8,065 nucleotides of DNA from Patescibacteria group bacterium (GTDB lineage: Bacteria; Patescibacteriota; Minisyncoccia; Phycocordibacterales; Phycocordibacteraceae). The DNA lies in the NCBI GenBank assembly GCA_004296925.1, contig SCVI01000049.1, positions 1 through 8,065 of the forward strand, given 5' to 3'. The notes beneath the pieces are model-generated. The model was not told where the DNA came from, ran no database searches, and saw only the letters and a list, made by a program, of their open reading frames with translations. The translations under genes were made by a program, and so were the position numbers. Within the stretch, counting starts at the first letter, position 1. Every line of letters begins with the position of its first letter. Shown here in pieces: positions 1 to 5,137 of this stretch.

Positions 1-15
1 GGTCACCCGTCACTA

Positions 16-46
16 AGTATTTTTCTTCGAAAACTTGAAAAATACT
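16..46. repeat. AT-rich inverted repeat (10-bp stem)
   Basis: A perfect 10-bp inverted repeat (AGTATTTTTC at 16-25 against GAAAAATACT at 37-46) encloses an 11-nt loop. It could end transcripts arriving from left of the window, but there is no GC-rich core, so it is not a convincing intrinsic terminator. It opens a non-coding stretch (1-292) in which I find no credible gene. Confidence 0.4.
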
Positions 47-70
47 GAATGCGTTCGACCCCGGCTCACG

Positions 71-83
71 GTCGCTATGCGAC
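71..83. repeat. small GC-rich hairpin in non-coding block
   Basis: A perfect 5-bp stem (GTCGC/GCGAC) with a 3-nt TAT loop sits in a GC-rich block (about 50-97) whose composition contrasts with the AT-leaning surroundings. The block has no believable coding potential. Its function is unknown. Confidence 0.35.
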
Positions 84-95
84 AACGCTCCGCCC

Positions 96-147
96 GGCAC
101 AAAGTCAAAAAATGCCGAGCAGTCGGCATGTTTTTGTACTTTGTGCC
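96..147 (-). terminator. long hairpin, terminator-like, beside the tRNA-Arg 3' duplicate
   Basis: The outer arms GGCACAAAGT (96-105) and ACTTTGTGCC (138-147) pair perfectly over 10 bp. Inside, TGCCGA (113-118) pairs with TCGGCA (123-128) around a 4-nt loop. Read on the minus strand, the GC-rich inner stem is followed by a run of six T, the layout of an intrinsic terminator. It lies directly downstream (minus strand) of the partial tRNA-Arg tail at 143-192, just as the hairpin at 251-289 lies downstream of the intact tRNA-Arg. The stem core (TGCCG/CGGCA) is shared by both hairpins, suggesting the tail and terminator duplicated together. Confidence 0.6.
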
Positions 148-192
148 CCCTGCAGGAATCGCCTCTCGTTGCTGGTGCAACTCGAAACCTAC
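143..192 (-). pseudogene. partial tRNA-Arg 3' end, T-loop interrupted
   Basis: Nineteen bases at 143-161 are identical to 292-310, the 3' acceptor and T-arm end of the intact tRNA-Arg. The match resumes at 182-192 (TCGAAACCTAC against TCGAACCTAC at 308-317) after about 20 unrelated bases containing a small hairpin (GTTGC-TGGT-GCAAC, 169-181 region). Read on the minus strand this is a T-stem and acceptor 3' strand with an insertion in the T-loop. The anticodon arm, D-arm and 5' acceptor strand are absent or unrecognisable, so it cannot be a working tRNA. It may be a scar of integration or recombination at the tRNA, or a decayed tandem copy. Confidence 0.55.
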
Positions 193-230
193 GCCCTCTC
201 CTCGAGGGCTGCGGCCCGCGGTTCGATTCC
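155..230. repeat. branched inverted-repeat structure with second tRNA-like T-arm
   Basis: GGAATCG (155-161) can pair with CGATTCC (224-230). Between them lie two further hairpins, GTTGC/GCAAC and GCCCTC/GAGGGC (193-198 with 204-209). The right arm, GGTTCGATTCC at 220-230, reads on the plus strand like a tRNA T-arm, so two tRNA 3'-end-like motifs face each other. I could not fold a legitimate cloverleaf on either strand. It may be chimeric tRNA debris or a recombination site. Confidence 0.35.
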
Positions 231-250
231 TACACTTGGTAGCACAGCGA

Positions 251-289
251 GTATAGAAAATGCCGGAACTATTCCGGCATTTTCTATAC
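251..289 (-). terminator. perfect 18-bp hairpin, terminator of tRNA-Arg
   Basis: Eighteen bases at 251-268 pair perfectly with 272-289 around a CTA loop. The core is GC-rich (TGCCGGAA/TTCCGGCA) and is flanked by AAAA on one side and TTTT on the other, so it can act as an intrinsic terminator in either direction. It starts 3 nt beyond the discriminator base of the minus-strand tRNA-Arg, making it the likely end of that transcript and possibly of the upstream pil operon. Confidence 0.75.
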
Positions 290-292
290 TAG

Positions 293-364
293 TGCCCCCT
301 GCAGGAATCGAACCTACATCGACGGCTTAGAAGTCCGCAGCTCTATCCATTGAGCTAAGGGGGC
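293..364 (-). tRNA. tRNA-Arg (anticodon TCT)
   Basis: On the minus strand this folds into a full cloverleaf: acceptor GCCCCCT paired perfectly with AGGGGGC, D-arm GCTC/GAGC, an anticodon loop CTTCTAA giving anticodon TCT (reads AGA/AGG), a short variable region, and T-arm GTAGG-TTCGATT-CCTGC with one G-T pair. The last anticodon-stem pair is A·G (31·39) rather than Watson-Crick, a mild irregularity. The discriminator is A and CCA is not encoded. It lies about 60 bp downstream of the pil-linked 98-aa gene on the same strand, with its own candidate -10 (376-381) and a strong terminator at 251-289. Its 3' 19 bases are repeated at 143-161. Confidence 0.93.
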
Positions 365-375
365 GTAAGTTAGAG

Positions 376-381
376 ATAATA
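376..381 (-). promoter_or_regulatory. candidate -10 of tRNA-Arg
   Basis: Minus-strand TATTAT lies 11 nt before the tRNA 5' end, which would start transcription about 5 nt upstream of the mature end. I see no good -35 at the expected distance. The tRNA might also be co-transcribed with the pil genes. Confidence 0.4.
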
Positions 382-423
382 CCTCAAATACGGTGTATTT
401 TCGAGGAGCTTTCTTTAATACCC

Positions 424-720
424 CTATCGGGGGTCCGGTAGATTGATTGAAGAAGGTGGGGCTTCATAATTTATTTTTCTTGCGTCATATATTGCTTTCA
501 ACGCATCAATTTCCGATCTATCAAACGGTTCAACAGAAGACGGTACTTCGTTTCCATTTGAAACAAAAATCCCCGAGTTAAGACCGACTGAAACATAAAG
601 TGCATATCCTACAAATCCCACGAGCACGAGCGCAAAAATAATAAGCCCGAGCGACCAATCTCTCGCGGGATATGGAGTGAGTACATCGGGAAGTTGAAAT
701 AAACGTTTTACTTTTTTCAT
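424..720 (-). CDS. small single-pass membrane protein, last gene of the pilMNO operon
   Basis: A 98-aa protein of no family I recognise. Residues 1-23 are basic and cytosolic-looking, about 24-46 form one strongly hydrophobic helix, and the rest is an extracytoplasmic tail of about 50 residues with an acidic helix-like stretch (66-84, FDRSEIDALKAIYDARKIN) and a proline-rich end. The start codon overlaps the pilO stop by 4 bp (ATGA), so it is almost certainly co-translated with pilO and belongs to the pilus assembly unit. In diderm bacteria the gene after pilO is usually pilP, a lipoprotein linking to the PilQ secretin. This protein has no lipobox, and its cell envelope presumably lacks an outer membrane, so a pilP equivalent is only a positional guess. 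A weak hairpin (CCCC-GATA-GGGG) spans the stop codon without a T tract. Confidence 0.8.
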   Translation of the reverse strand: MKKVKRLFQLPDVLTPYPARDWSLGLIIFALVLVGFVGYALYVSVGLNSGIFVSNGNEVPSSVEPFDRSEIDALKAIYDARKINYEAPPSSINLPDPR

Positions 721-1238
721 AGGGTTGTTGGTTTTTCCTTAACAAAATCGACTATGTAAACTGCAAACCATGTGTTGTTTGCAGATACCTCAAATGAGGC
801 GCTCTCCACCCATGACGCTTCGGGTAAAGATTCAAGCATTCTTCCAAAAGATATGAGTGACGCGAACGATCCACGTGTTGAAACAGTTACACGTACTCGA
901 TCGTGATATTTCCAATCATTTGCCAATACTACAATTGACCCTATGTTTGTTTTTAGATTCTCTTTTCGAGCAGCTCCTTCGACCGCTTCTATTAATCGCA
1001 CCTGCTCGCTGTCTTTAACTACAAATTCCCCTAAAGTCGCCTTGTCCTCAATAACATCTTTAACGAGCGCTTCGGTTCCTTTTGCATTCGCTTTACGCGC
1101 ATCAAGTATTGTTGTTTTGTCATATGCCTCACGTGCAGTGTCAGTAAAGGATGCAATTCTGTACGTCACCAAAATAAATACACCGAGCGCTATCGAAAGA
1201 GCGATGAGAGCAATAATTGGTCTTAGAATATGCTTCAT
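717..1238 (-). CDS. pilO: type IV pilus assembly protein PilO
   Basis: The 173-aa protein has the PilO plan: a short cytoplasmic N-terminus, one membrane helix (about residues 6-27), a polar coiled-coil-prone stretch (30-75), and an alpha/beta ferredoxin-like domain (about 78-167) with alternating strand patterns such as DRVRVTVSTRG and TWFAVYIVDFV. In type IV pilus systems PilO pairs with PilN as an inner-membrane heterodimer that joins cytoplasmic PilM to the rest of the machine. The assignment leans heavily on order (pilM-pilN-pilO) since PilO sequences diverge quickly. It overlaps pilN by 4 bp (ATGA) upstream and the 98-aa gene by 4 bp downstream. No Shine-Dalgarno motif is visible before its ATG, which suits translational coupling. 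Confidence 0.82.
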   Translation of the reverse strand: MKHILRPIIALIALSIALGVFILVTYRIASFTDTAREAYDKTTILDARKANAKGTEALVKDVIEDKATLGEFVVKDSEQVRLIEAVEGAARKENLKTNIGSIVVLANDWKYHDRVRVTVSTRGSFASLISFGRMLESLPEASWVESASFEVSANNTWFAVYIVDFVKEKPTTL

Positions 1239-1783
1239 GGTGTTTTCAAATTAAACTGAAGCGGAAGAGAAAACTGAATATTTGTTTCCTGCACCAAATC
1301 AGAGACGGGTACAGTGGCGCCCGCAAAAGCACTCTCCTTTTTTAAGTTTTCTGCAAATGAAATGAGCGCATTCCTTGAATCTGCTTTGCCTGCGAGAGTT
1401 ACTGAACCCTCCCCGTCTCCTTTAAATATAAAAGTGAGTGAAGTTATGTGAACATTGCTAGGACGCCCATCAAGTGCGCGTGATAATACATACGGAATCG
1501 CTGATTGTCTGTTGTGCTCCTGGAGAATTGAGATACGTTCTTTAAGTAATCCGAGCTCTATATCGTTTTTTATTGGCACCTCTTTATTTGCCTGCATATT
1601 TGCTTCTTGTAATTTCAAGACAGCGTTTTCAGCTTTCTCTTTCGCAACAATATATGAAGGGATAAGTAATACTGCACCTGCAAGACATACGAAAGCAAGT
1701 ACAAATAAGAATGCACTTACTAAACGTGAGTAGTACAACCCTCGTAATTTAATTTGTTCTTGCTTAGGGAGAAGGTTTACCAT
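1235..1783 (-). CDS. pilN: type IV pilus assembly protein PilN
   Basis: The 182-aa protein begins VNLLP (residues 2-6), the short cytoplasmic motif through which PilN binds PilM. One membrane helix follows (about 19-46), then a charged coiled-coil-like region (47-95) and a C-terminal domain (about 100-182) with the strand patterns of the PilN fold (NVHITSLTFIF, EGSVTLAGKA, NIQFSLPLQFNL). The length fits the family. Its start lies within the last codons of pilM (7-bp overlap) and its end overlaps pilO by 4 bp, so pilM-pilN-pilO are one coupled unit. There is no Shine-Dalgarno sequence upstream of the ATG. Confidence 0.9.
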   Translation of the reverse strand: MVNLLPKQEQIKLRGLYYSRLVSAFLFVLAFVCLAGAVLLIPSYIVAKEKAENAVLKLQEANMQANKEVPIKNDIELGLLKERISILQEHNRQSAIPYVLSRALDGRPSNVHITSLTFIFKGDGEGSVTLAGKADSRNALISFAENLKKESAFAGATVPVSDLVQETNIQFSLPLQFNLKTP

Positions 1784-2865
1784 GAAGTTTTTTTAATGCC
1801 ACGAATTGCCAGCCCCACGGCCGTTGCATACTCAAGTGAGTCGGCAAACGATACGCTTGGGACATACGAATTCAAAGAGAATGCATTCGTCCACACATTT
1901 GCAACCACCACAGGGACAGTAAAACTCCCACCAAGGTATTCAGGAAAGCCTGACAAATTTGCGGTACCTCCTGCAAGTAATATTTTTTCAACCGGACGAC
2001 GAGGTATTCCTTCAGCTGAAGCATTCGCCCAATACGATACATGTTTAGAAATTTCTTCTTTCAAAACTGACGCCGTTATCATCAATGTCTCAACCACCTC
2101 TGTATTTTCTTTGGTCATTACAAAACCTTGTTCATTTTTAAGTGCTTCTGCCTCTGCCTCACTTATACCAAAGCGTTTTACCAATGCTCCAGTAAACATA
2201 TCTCCCCCAATATCTAATGTTGCTGTAAATGACACTATGCCGTTCTCTGCAATCGCAACGCGTGTACCTTTTTTACCTAAATCAACCAACATCACTGTTT
2301 TATCAAAATCTTGTTTGCTCAACACGGCGCGCGCGAATGCTTGCGATTCAACCTCAAGCGAACGCAACACTATGCCAGCGTCTTTAAAAATTGATACGTA
2401 CTCGTTCACAATACGTTTCGCATATGCAGTTACCGCAACCACTGTTCCATTAGAAATTTTTCGTACCACTTCAAAATCAAAAAGGGCTTCACCGGGAGGA
2501 AGTGGCACATGAGCTTCAAAATCAAATTCAACGCCTGACTGTAGGTTTGGGTTATCAGTAGGCACAAGAGTTTGGTAAAGATATGCTTTTCTTTCAGGAA
2601 GCGCTACGCTTGCATACCGCACACCATGACGTAATCGAAACGACCGCAATACTTCAATTACTGCAGCACGATTTTCAATATCTCCGCCTACTACCACACC
2701 CGTATTAAGAGAGGTTTCTATAAATGTTTTAAGTTCTGACCCAAATCCCGTATCTCTTAGAAAAATGCATTTGATGGAACTGTCAGAAATATCAATACCT
2801 GCAGCAGGCATAACTATCGAAGATGGCGACGGGAACGCCTCAAAAAGGTGATCACGAAAAGACAT
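1777..2865 (-). CDS. pilM: type IV pilus assembly ATPase-fold protein PilM
   Basis: The 362-aa protein has the actin/FtsA-like fold signatures of PilM: a phosphate-1 loop AGIDISDSSIKCIFL (residues 22-36), a phosphate-2 segment VMLVDLGKKGTRVAI (191-205), DIGGDMFTGAL (218-228), and an adenosine-type motif ILLAGGTANLSGF (295-307), closing with YATAVGLAIRG. PilM is cytoplasmic, binds nucleotide, and docks onto the N-terminal peptide of PilN, whose gene follows immediately. The start at 2865 is supported by TATAAT placed 6 nt upstream, which implies a leaderless transcript starting at or next to the ATG. No pilB, pilC, pilT or pilin gene lies in the window. Confidence 0.95.
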   Translation of the reverse strand: MSFRDHLFEAFPSPSSIVMPAAGIDISDSSIKCIFLRDTGFGSELKTFIETSLNTGVVVGGDIENRAAVIEVLRSFRLRHGVRYASVALPERKAYLYQTLVPTDNPNLQSGVEFDFEAHVPLPPGEALFDFEVVRKISNGTVVAVTAYAKRIVNEYVSIFKDAGIVLRSLEVESQAFARAVLSKQDFDKTVMLVDLGKKGTRVAIAENGIVSFTATLDIGGDMFTGALVKRFGISEAEAEALKNEQGFVMTKENTEVVETLMITASVLKEEISKHVSYWANASAEGIPRRPVEKILLAGGTANLSGFPEYLGGSFTVPVVVANVWTNAFSLNSYVPSVSFADSLEYATAVGLAIRGIKKTSW

Positions 2866-2877
2866 CTTTATATTATA
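2866..2877 (-). promoter_or_regulatory. pilM promoter, consensus -10, leaderless
   Basis: Minus-strand TATAAT (2872-2877) is a perfect -10 hexamer and is followed by only 6 nt before the pilM ATG, so transcription should begin at the start codon. No convincing -35 is visible in the overlapping end of the upstream gene. It allows pilMNO expression independent of ruvX. Confidence 0.65.
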
Positions 2878-2885
2878 CGTCTCAA

Positions 2886-3212
2886 TCAGCGAATGTGACT
2901 CCCTGAATCAACAAATCGTGTTGGTGACAGAAGTGCAAAAGTACTCCCCTCACCCACTGCAAGAATCATGCCGTTTGAAATGAGCCCACGAATAACGCGT
3001 GGTTCTAAATTAGTCACAAAAGGAAATTGTCTACCGACAAGATCTTCTGGCTTCACGTGCTCTGCAATTCCTGAAAGAATTTGTCGAGGACTTTCTTCGT
3101 CAAAATCTACCTCGAGACGAAGTAATTTATCGGCGTCGGGTACGCGCTCAGCTAGACGCACAGTACCGATACGTATTTCTACTTTTTTGAAATCATCAAA
3201 TGAAATAGTCAT
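2886..3212 (-). CDS. stand-alone tRNA-binding OB-fold protein (MetRS C-terminal/beta-type)
   Basis: The 108-aa protein is a single tRNA_bind domain. Recognisable pieces in order are FKKVEIRIGTV (8-18), A..VPDADKLLRLEVDF (21-37), RQILSGIAEHVKPEDLVG (43-60), FVTNLEPRVIRGLISNGMILA (65-85) and a final LLSP segment. This pattern is that of the domain at the C-terminus of methionyl-tRNA synthetase, encoded separately in some bacteria as the 'beta subunit'. It closely resembles MetRS-beta and is less like CsaA. The catalytic MetRS gene is not in the window, so partnership with MetRS is inferred. It overlaps ruvX by 4 bp (ATGA), so the two are translated together. The end is 20 bp before pilM. Confidence 0.85.
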   Translation of the reverse strand: MTISFDDFKKVEIRIGTVRLAERVPDADKLLRLEVDFDEESPRQILSGIAEHVKPEDLVGRQFPFVTNLEPRVIRGLISNGMILAVGEGSTFALLSPTRFVDSGSHIR

Positions 3213-3604
3213 GCACTTTTTTTACTACGACTTCTCTCTATAAAACTATTTAATATTATAGCTGCCGCTTTTGCATCTACGTGGTTCACACCCGCATCCC
3301 GACGCGCCTCAACAGAGCTGTAGAATTCGGGCTCAAAAAAAACTGCAATCGCCATTTCATCTTCAAGTTTCGAAGCAAATATACGAGCATCTTTCATAAT
3401 TGAATTCTCAACACCATCCTTATCTCTCGACTCTCCCACTACTACAGCCCCTACATTTTCGGCGCGAATAAGTGAGGCGAGCATCGGGATGAGCGCGCTG
3501 TCGTTTGACAGTGAACTGTGTGCGAACGCAACAGAAGCAGAGTCGTCGGATAATGCGACCCCTACCCGTTTTGAACCATAATCAATTCCAAGAAGTTTTG
3601 ACAC
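3209..3604 (-). CDS. ruvX: RuvX/YqgF-family RNase H-fold nuclease
   Basis: The 131-aa protein starts with LGIDYGSKRVGVALSDD (5-21), the RNase H-fold signature containing the first catalytic Asp (D8). AVVVGES.DKDG (54-64) matches the family's VVGLP..DG strand-turn, and VDAKAAAIILNSFI (109-122) holds the last Asp (D110). The usual DER motif is altered: EPEFYSSVEAR (91-101) keeps the Glu (E93) but not the Asp or Arg. Family members act in pre-16S rRNA 5' end processing and possibly as Holliday junction resolvases. Length is normal. The start is GTG at 3604, giving the first family strand directly. GAGAAG 8 nt upstream is the only fair Shine-Dalgarno-like motif in the window. Confidence 0.92.
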   Translation of the reverse strand: MSKLLGIDYGSKRVGVALSDDSASVAFAHSSLSNDSALIPMLASLIRAENVGAVVVGESRDKDGVENSIMKDARIFASKLEDEMAIAVFFEPEFYSSVEARRDAGVNHVDAKAAAIILNSFIERSRSKKSA

Positions 3605-3621
3605 AAAGATTGCTTCTCTAC

Positions 3622-3627
3622 AGTATA
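3622..3627 (-). promoter_or_regulatory. candidate -10 of ruvX
   Basis: Minus-strand TATACT lies 17 nt before the ruvX GTG, predicting a leader of about 10 nt that still includes the GAGAAG motif. No good -35 is visible. It sits just upstream of the -35 of the divergent plus-strand promoter (3633-3638), so the two promoters overlap. Confidence 0.45.
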
Positions 3628-3632
3628 TAGCG

Positions 3633-3661
3633 TTGCGGGCGTGAAGCGAGCGGGTTACTAT
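3633..3661 (+). promoter_or_regulatory. promoter of DUF5652-type gene, leaderless
   Basis: TTGCGG (3633-3638), a 17-nt spacer, and TACTAT (3656-3661) are followed by 6 nt and then the ATG at 3668. Spacing is ideal for a housekeeping sigma factor and predicts transcription starting at the ATG. This is the main reason for rejecting the upstream GTG at 3641, which would lie inside the promoter. Confidence 0.6.
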
Positions 3662-3667
3662 TGCTCT

Positions 3668-3898
3668 ATGTTTGGATTTACATTAGGTTCTTGGAATTTC
3701 TGGATATTTTTACTCATTCTCTGGACACTCCCTTGGAAAGGATACGCGTTGTGGCTTGCTGCTAAAAACAACCATCCCCGATGGTTTATTGCGCTTTTTT
3801 TACTTAACACAGTTGCAATTCTTGAAATAATCTATATCTTCGCTATAGGCCGTAAGGATCGTCAAGAATCCCTTGGCACCACCACTACTCAGAAGTAG
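3668..3898 (+). CDS. small two-helix membrane protein, DUF5652-type
   Basis: The 76-aa protein has two membrane helices, roughly residues 7-24 and 37-58, separated by WKGYALWLAAKNNHPRWFIALFLLNTVAILEIIYIF. The conserved-looking pieces are the WKG.ALW.AA stretch, the (R)WFIAL.LLNT segment and the ILEI.Y end, which I recognise as the DUF5652 pattern common in Patescibacteria. It ends in a short polar tail. Function is unknown. An upstream GTG at 3641 would add 9 polar residues, but the promoter at 3633-3661 favours the ATG used here. tRNA-Ser begins 11 bp after the stop and may share the transcript. Confidence 0.85.
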   Translation: MFGFTLGSWNFWIFLLILWTLPWKGYALWLAAKNNHPRWFIALFLLNTVAILEIIYIFAIGRKDRQESLGTTTTQK

Positions 3899-3909
3899 AG
3901 GTAAAAACT

Positions 3910-3994
3910 GGAGGAGTCGCATAGTGGTCTAGTGCACCTGTCTTGAAAACAGGCGTGGGGAAACCCACCGAGAGTTCGAATCTCTCCTCCTCCG
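3910..3994 (+). tRNA. tRNA-Ser (anticodon TGA)
   Basis: A class II tRNA: acceptor GGAGGAG pairs with CTCCTCC, the anticodon arm is CCTGT-CTTGAAA-ACAGG with anticodon TGA (reads UCA and relatives), a long variable arm (GTGGG...CCCAC) follows, and the T-arm is GAGAG-TTCGAAT-CTCTC. The discriminator is G, as usual for serine, and CCA is not encoded. I see no clear promoter in the 11 bp after the DUF5652 gene, so read-through from that gene is likely. A terminator follows at 4012-4033. Confidence 0.97.
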
Positions 3995-4011
3995 CACCCA
4001 ATACAAAGATG

Positions 4012-4033
4012 CCCCGTAAGGGGTTTTCTTTTT
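4012..4033 (+). terminator. intrinsic terminator after tRNA-Ser
   Basis: A short GC stem (CCCC-GTAA-GGGG) runs straight into TTTTCTTTTT, a standard rho-independent terminator 17 nt after the tRNA 3' end. Confidence 0.8.
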
Positions 4034-4059
4034 ATTGGGAGGTTGATGTGAGAATCTCT

Positions 4060-4296
4060 TTATTTTTCTACGAGTTTAAATCGTGGAGCCATTTTTCCAT
4101 CTGGCCACTTAACCATTTCCACAAATTCATCGTAGTCGCGACATTTTACTTGTGCGTATTTAAGAGAAACGTACACAACAACACGTCCCGGAGTTCTTAC
4201 GTTTGTTGATTCATGCCCTACCACTAACACCATGTATTTCCCGCCTTTGTAGTGGTCATACATTGCGTGTGTTTTTAATTCATCTGGACCACTCAT
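4060..4296 (-). CDS. DUF1653-type small cytosolic protein
   Basis: The 78-aa protein contains YDHYKGGKYMVLVVGHES (13-30) and GRVVVYVSLKYAQVKCRDYDEFVEMV (37-62), followed by PRFKLVEK. HYKGG.Y.VL, the central VVY strand, and the F...V helix match the DUF1653 family, a small beta-rich domain of unknown function. This copy is longer at the N-terminus by about 12 residues (MSGPDELKTHAM). An ATG two codons upstream (4302) is possible. I prefer 4296 because a -10-like CATTAT lies 7 nt before it. It converges on tRNA-Ser and diverges from the EEP gene over an AT-rich gap with two short palindromes. Confidence 0.8.
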   Translation of the reverse strand: MSGPDELKTHAMYDHYKGGKYMVLVVGHESTNVRTPGRVVVYVSLKYAQVKCRDYDEFVEMVKWPDGKMAPRFKLVEK

Positions 4297-4309
4297 ACAC
4301 ATAATAATG

Positions 4310-4343
4310 ACATTAATGTATATTTTTATCTAACAATATGTTA
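4310..4343. promoter_or_regulatory. divergent intergenic region with two short palindromes
   Basis: Between the DUF1653 gene and the EEP gene lie ACATTAATGT (4310-4319), a perfect 10-bp palindrome, and TAACA-ATA-TGTTA (4331-4343), a spaced inverted repeat. Both would suit dimeric repressor binding near the divergent starts. In such AT-rich DNA short palindromes also arise by chance, so the operator reading is weak. Confidence 0.3.
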
Positions 4344-4375
4344 AGTAGCCCACGCGGTATATTGTAATAATCTCC

Positions 4376-5137
4376 ATGAAACTTATTTCTCTCAATATTG
4401 AAGGCGCAAAACATTTAGCACGCGTGTGTGCCTTCTTAGAAAAAGAAGATGCCGACGTCCTGTGCGTGCAAGAGATTTTTGAGAGAGACGCTGAAATGAT
4501 TGCAAGAAAGTACAATCTCAATCACAGTTTTTCACCAATGTTACTTTCTCAATATATAAAAAAAGAAAATGAACCATGGGAGCCATTCGGTATTTGTATG
4601 TTTTCTAAAACATTACTTGAAAACGTACGAAGCGATATGTATTGGTCACCACATCAGGACTTAAAAAAATTCGATACAACAAACGTCCACACAAAAAGAG
4701 AGACGGAACGCCACATGCTACTCTCCGCAAATGTAACGATTGGAGAGACTCTATACACTGTCGCAACAACACATTTTACGTGGACTCCAGACGGACAATC
4801 AGACTCGTACCAAGAAACCGACACTGAAACACTTCTTCACATCCTCGAAGCATTCCCTGAGGTAATACTTTGTGGTGACTTCAACCTACCCCGTAACCAC
4901 AATCCTCTCTATGAAAAATTTTCCTCTCGTTATATTGACGCAATACCGCCAGAGTATACTTCGAGCTTAGACTTAACGCTTCACCGTATGGGTAACAACC
5001 CAGTTGAATCCTCTAAACTTGCGCAATTTATGGTCGACTACCTATTTCTTACTCCGCAGTACCACGCAGACAATGTGCACTTAGAAAGTGGCGTGAGCGA
5101 CCACATGGCAGTGGTGGCTGATATCAAGAAAATATGA
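4376..5137 (+). CDS. endonuclease/exonuclease/phosphatase (EEP) family protein
   Basis: The 253-aa protein carries the full EEP metal-dependent phosphoesterase set: N7 in LISLNIEG, E33 in DVLCVQEI, H133 in VATTHFTW, D168 and N170 in ILCGDFNLPR, D221 in VDYLFL, and the terminal SDH (241-243) in SDHMAVVADI. The fold covers nucleases such as exonuclease III/APE1 and phosphodiesterases. This size and sequence do not tell the substrate. No signal peptide is present, so it acts in the cytosol. The ATG at 4376 has no Shine-Dalgarno motif. TAATAA or TATATT a few bases upstream could be a -10 for a near-leaderless transcript. It starts a tightly linked four-gene cluster, overlapping the next gene by 4 bp (ATGA). 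Confidence 0.92.
   Translation: MKLISLNIEGAKHLARVCAFLEKEDADVLCVQEIFERDAEMIARKYNLNHSFSPMLLSQYIKKENEPWEPFGICMFSKTLLENVRSDMYWSPHQDLKKFDTTNVHTKRETERHMLLSANVTIGETLYTVATTHFTWTPDGQSDSYQETDTETLLHILEAFPEVILCGDFNLPRNHNPLYEKFSSRYIDAIPPEYTSSLDLTLHRMGNNPVESSKLAQFMVDYLFLTPQYHADNVHLESGVSDHMAVVADIKKI

Noticed and set aside
155..245. A second functional tRNA (either strand)
   Set aside because: A T-arm-like motif is present on each strand, but no consistent acceptor, D and anticodon arms could be paired, and the best candidate anticodon loop has a pyrimidine at position 37.
35..330. Two overlapping plus-strand open frames (35-256 and 49-330)
   Set aside because: They run through hairpins, the tRNA-Arg fragment and the antisense of tRNA-Arg. 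The peptide PPAGIEP is a well-known false translation of tRNA antisense sequence.
413..436. Intrinsic terminator at the end of the pil operon
   Set aside because: The CCCC-GATA-GGGG stem overlaps the stop codon and is followed by mixed sequence rather than a T run.
1754..2512. 252-aa plus-strand open frame antisense to pilM
   Set aside because: It lies opposite a clear pilM with intact motifs, has a serine/threonine-rich shadow composition, and has no recognisable domain.
2886..3212. CsaA-type export chaperone
   Set aside because: The middle segment (RQILSGIAEHVKPEDLVG) and NLEPR..RG..S.GM match the MetRS C-terminal type better than CsaA, which has a different QSSAQIT-like stretch.
4330..4521. 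63-aa minus-strand open frame over the EEP start
   Set aside because: Antisense to the conserved EEP N-terminus, with no family resemblance.
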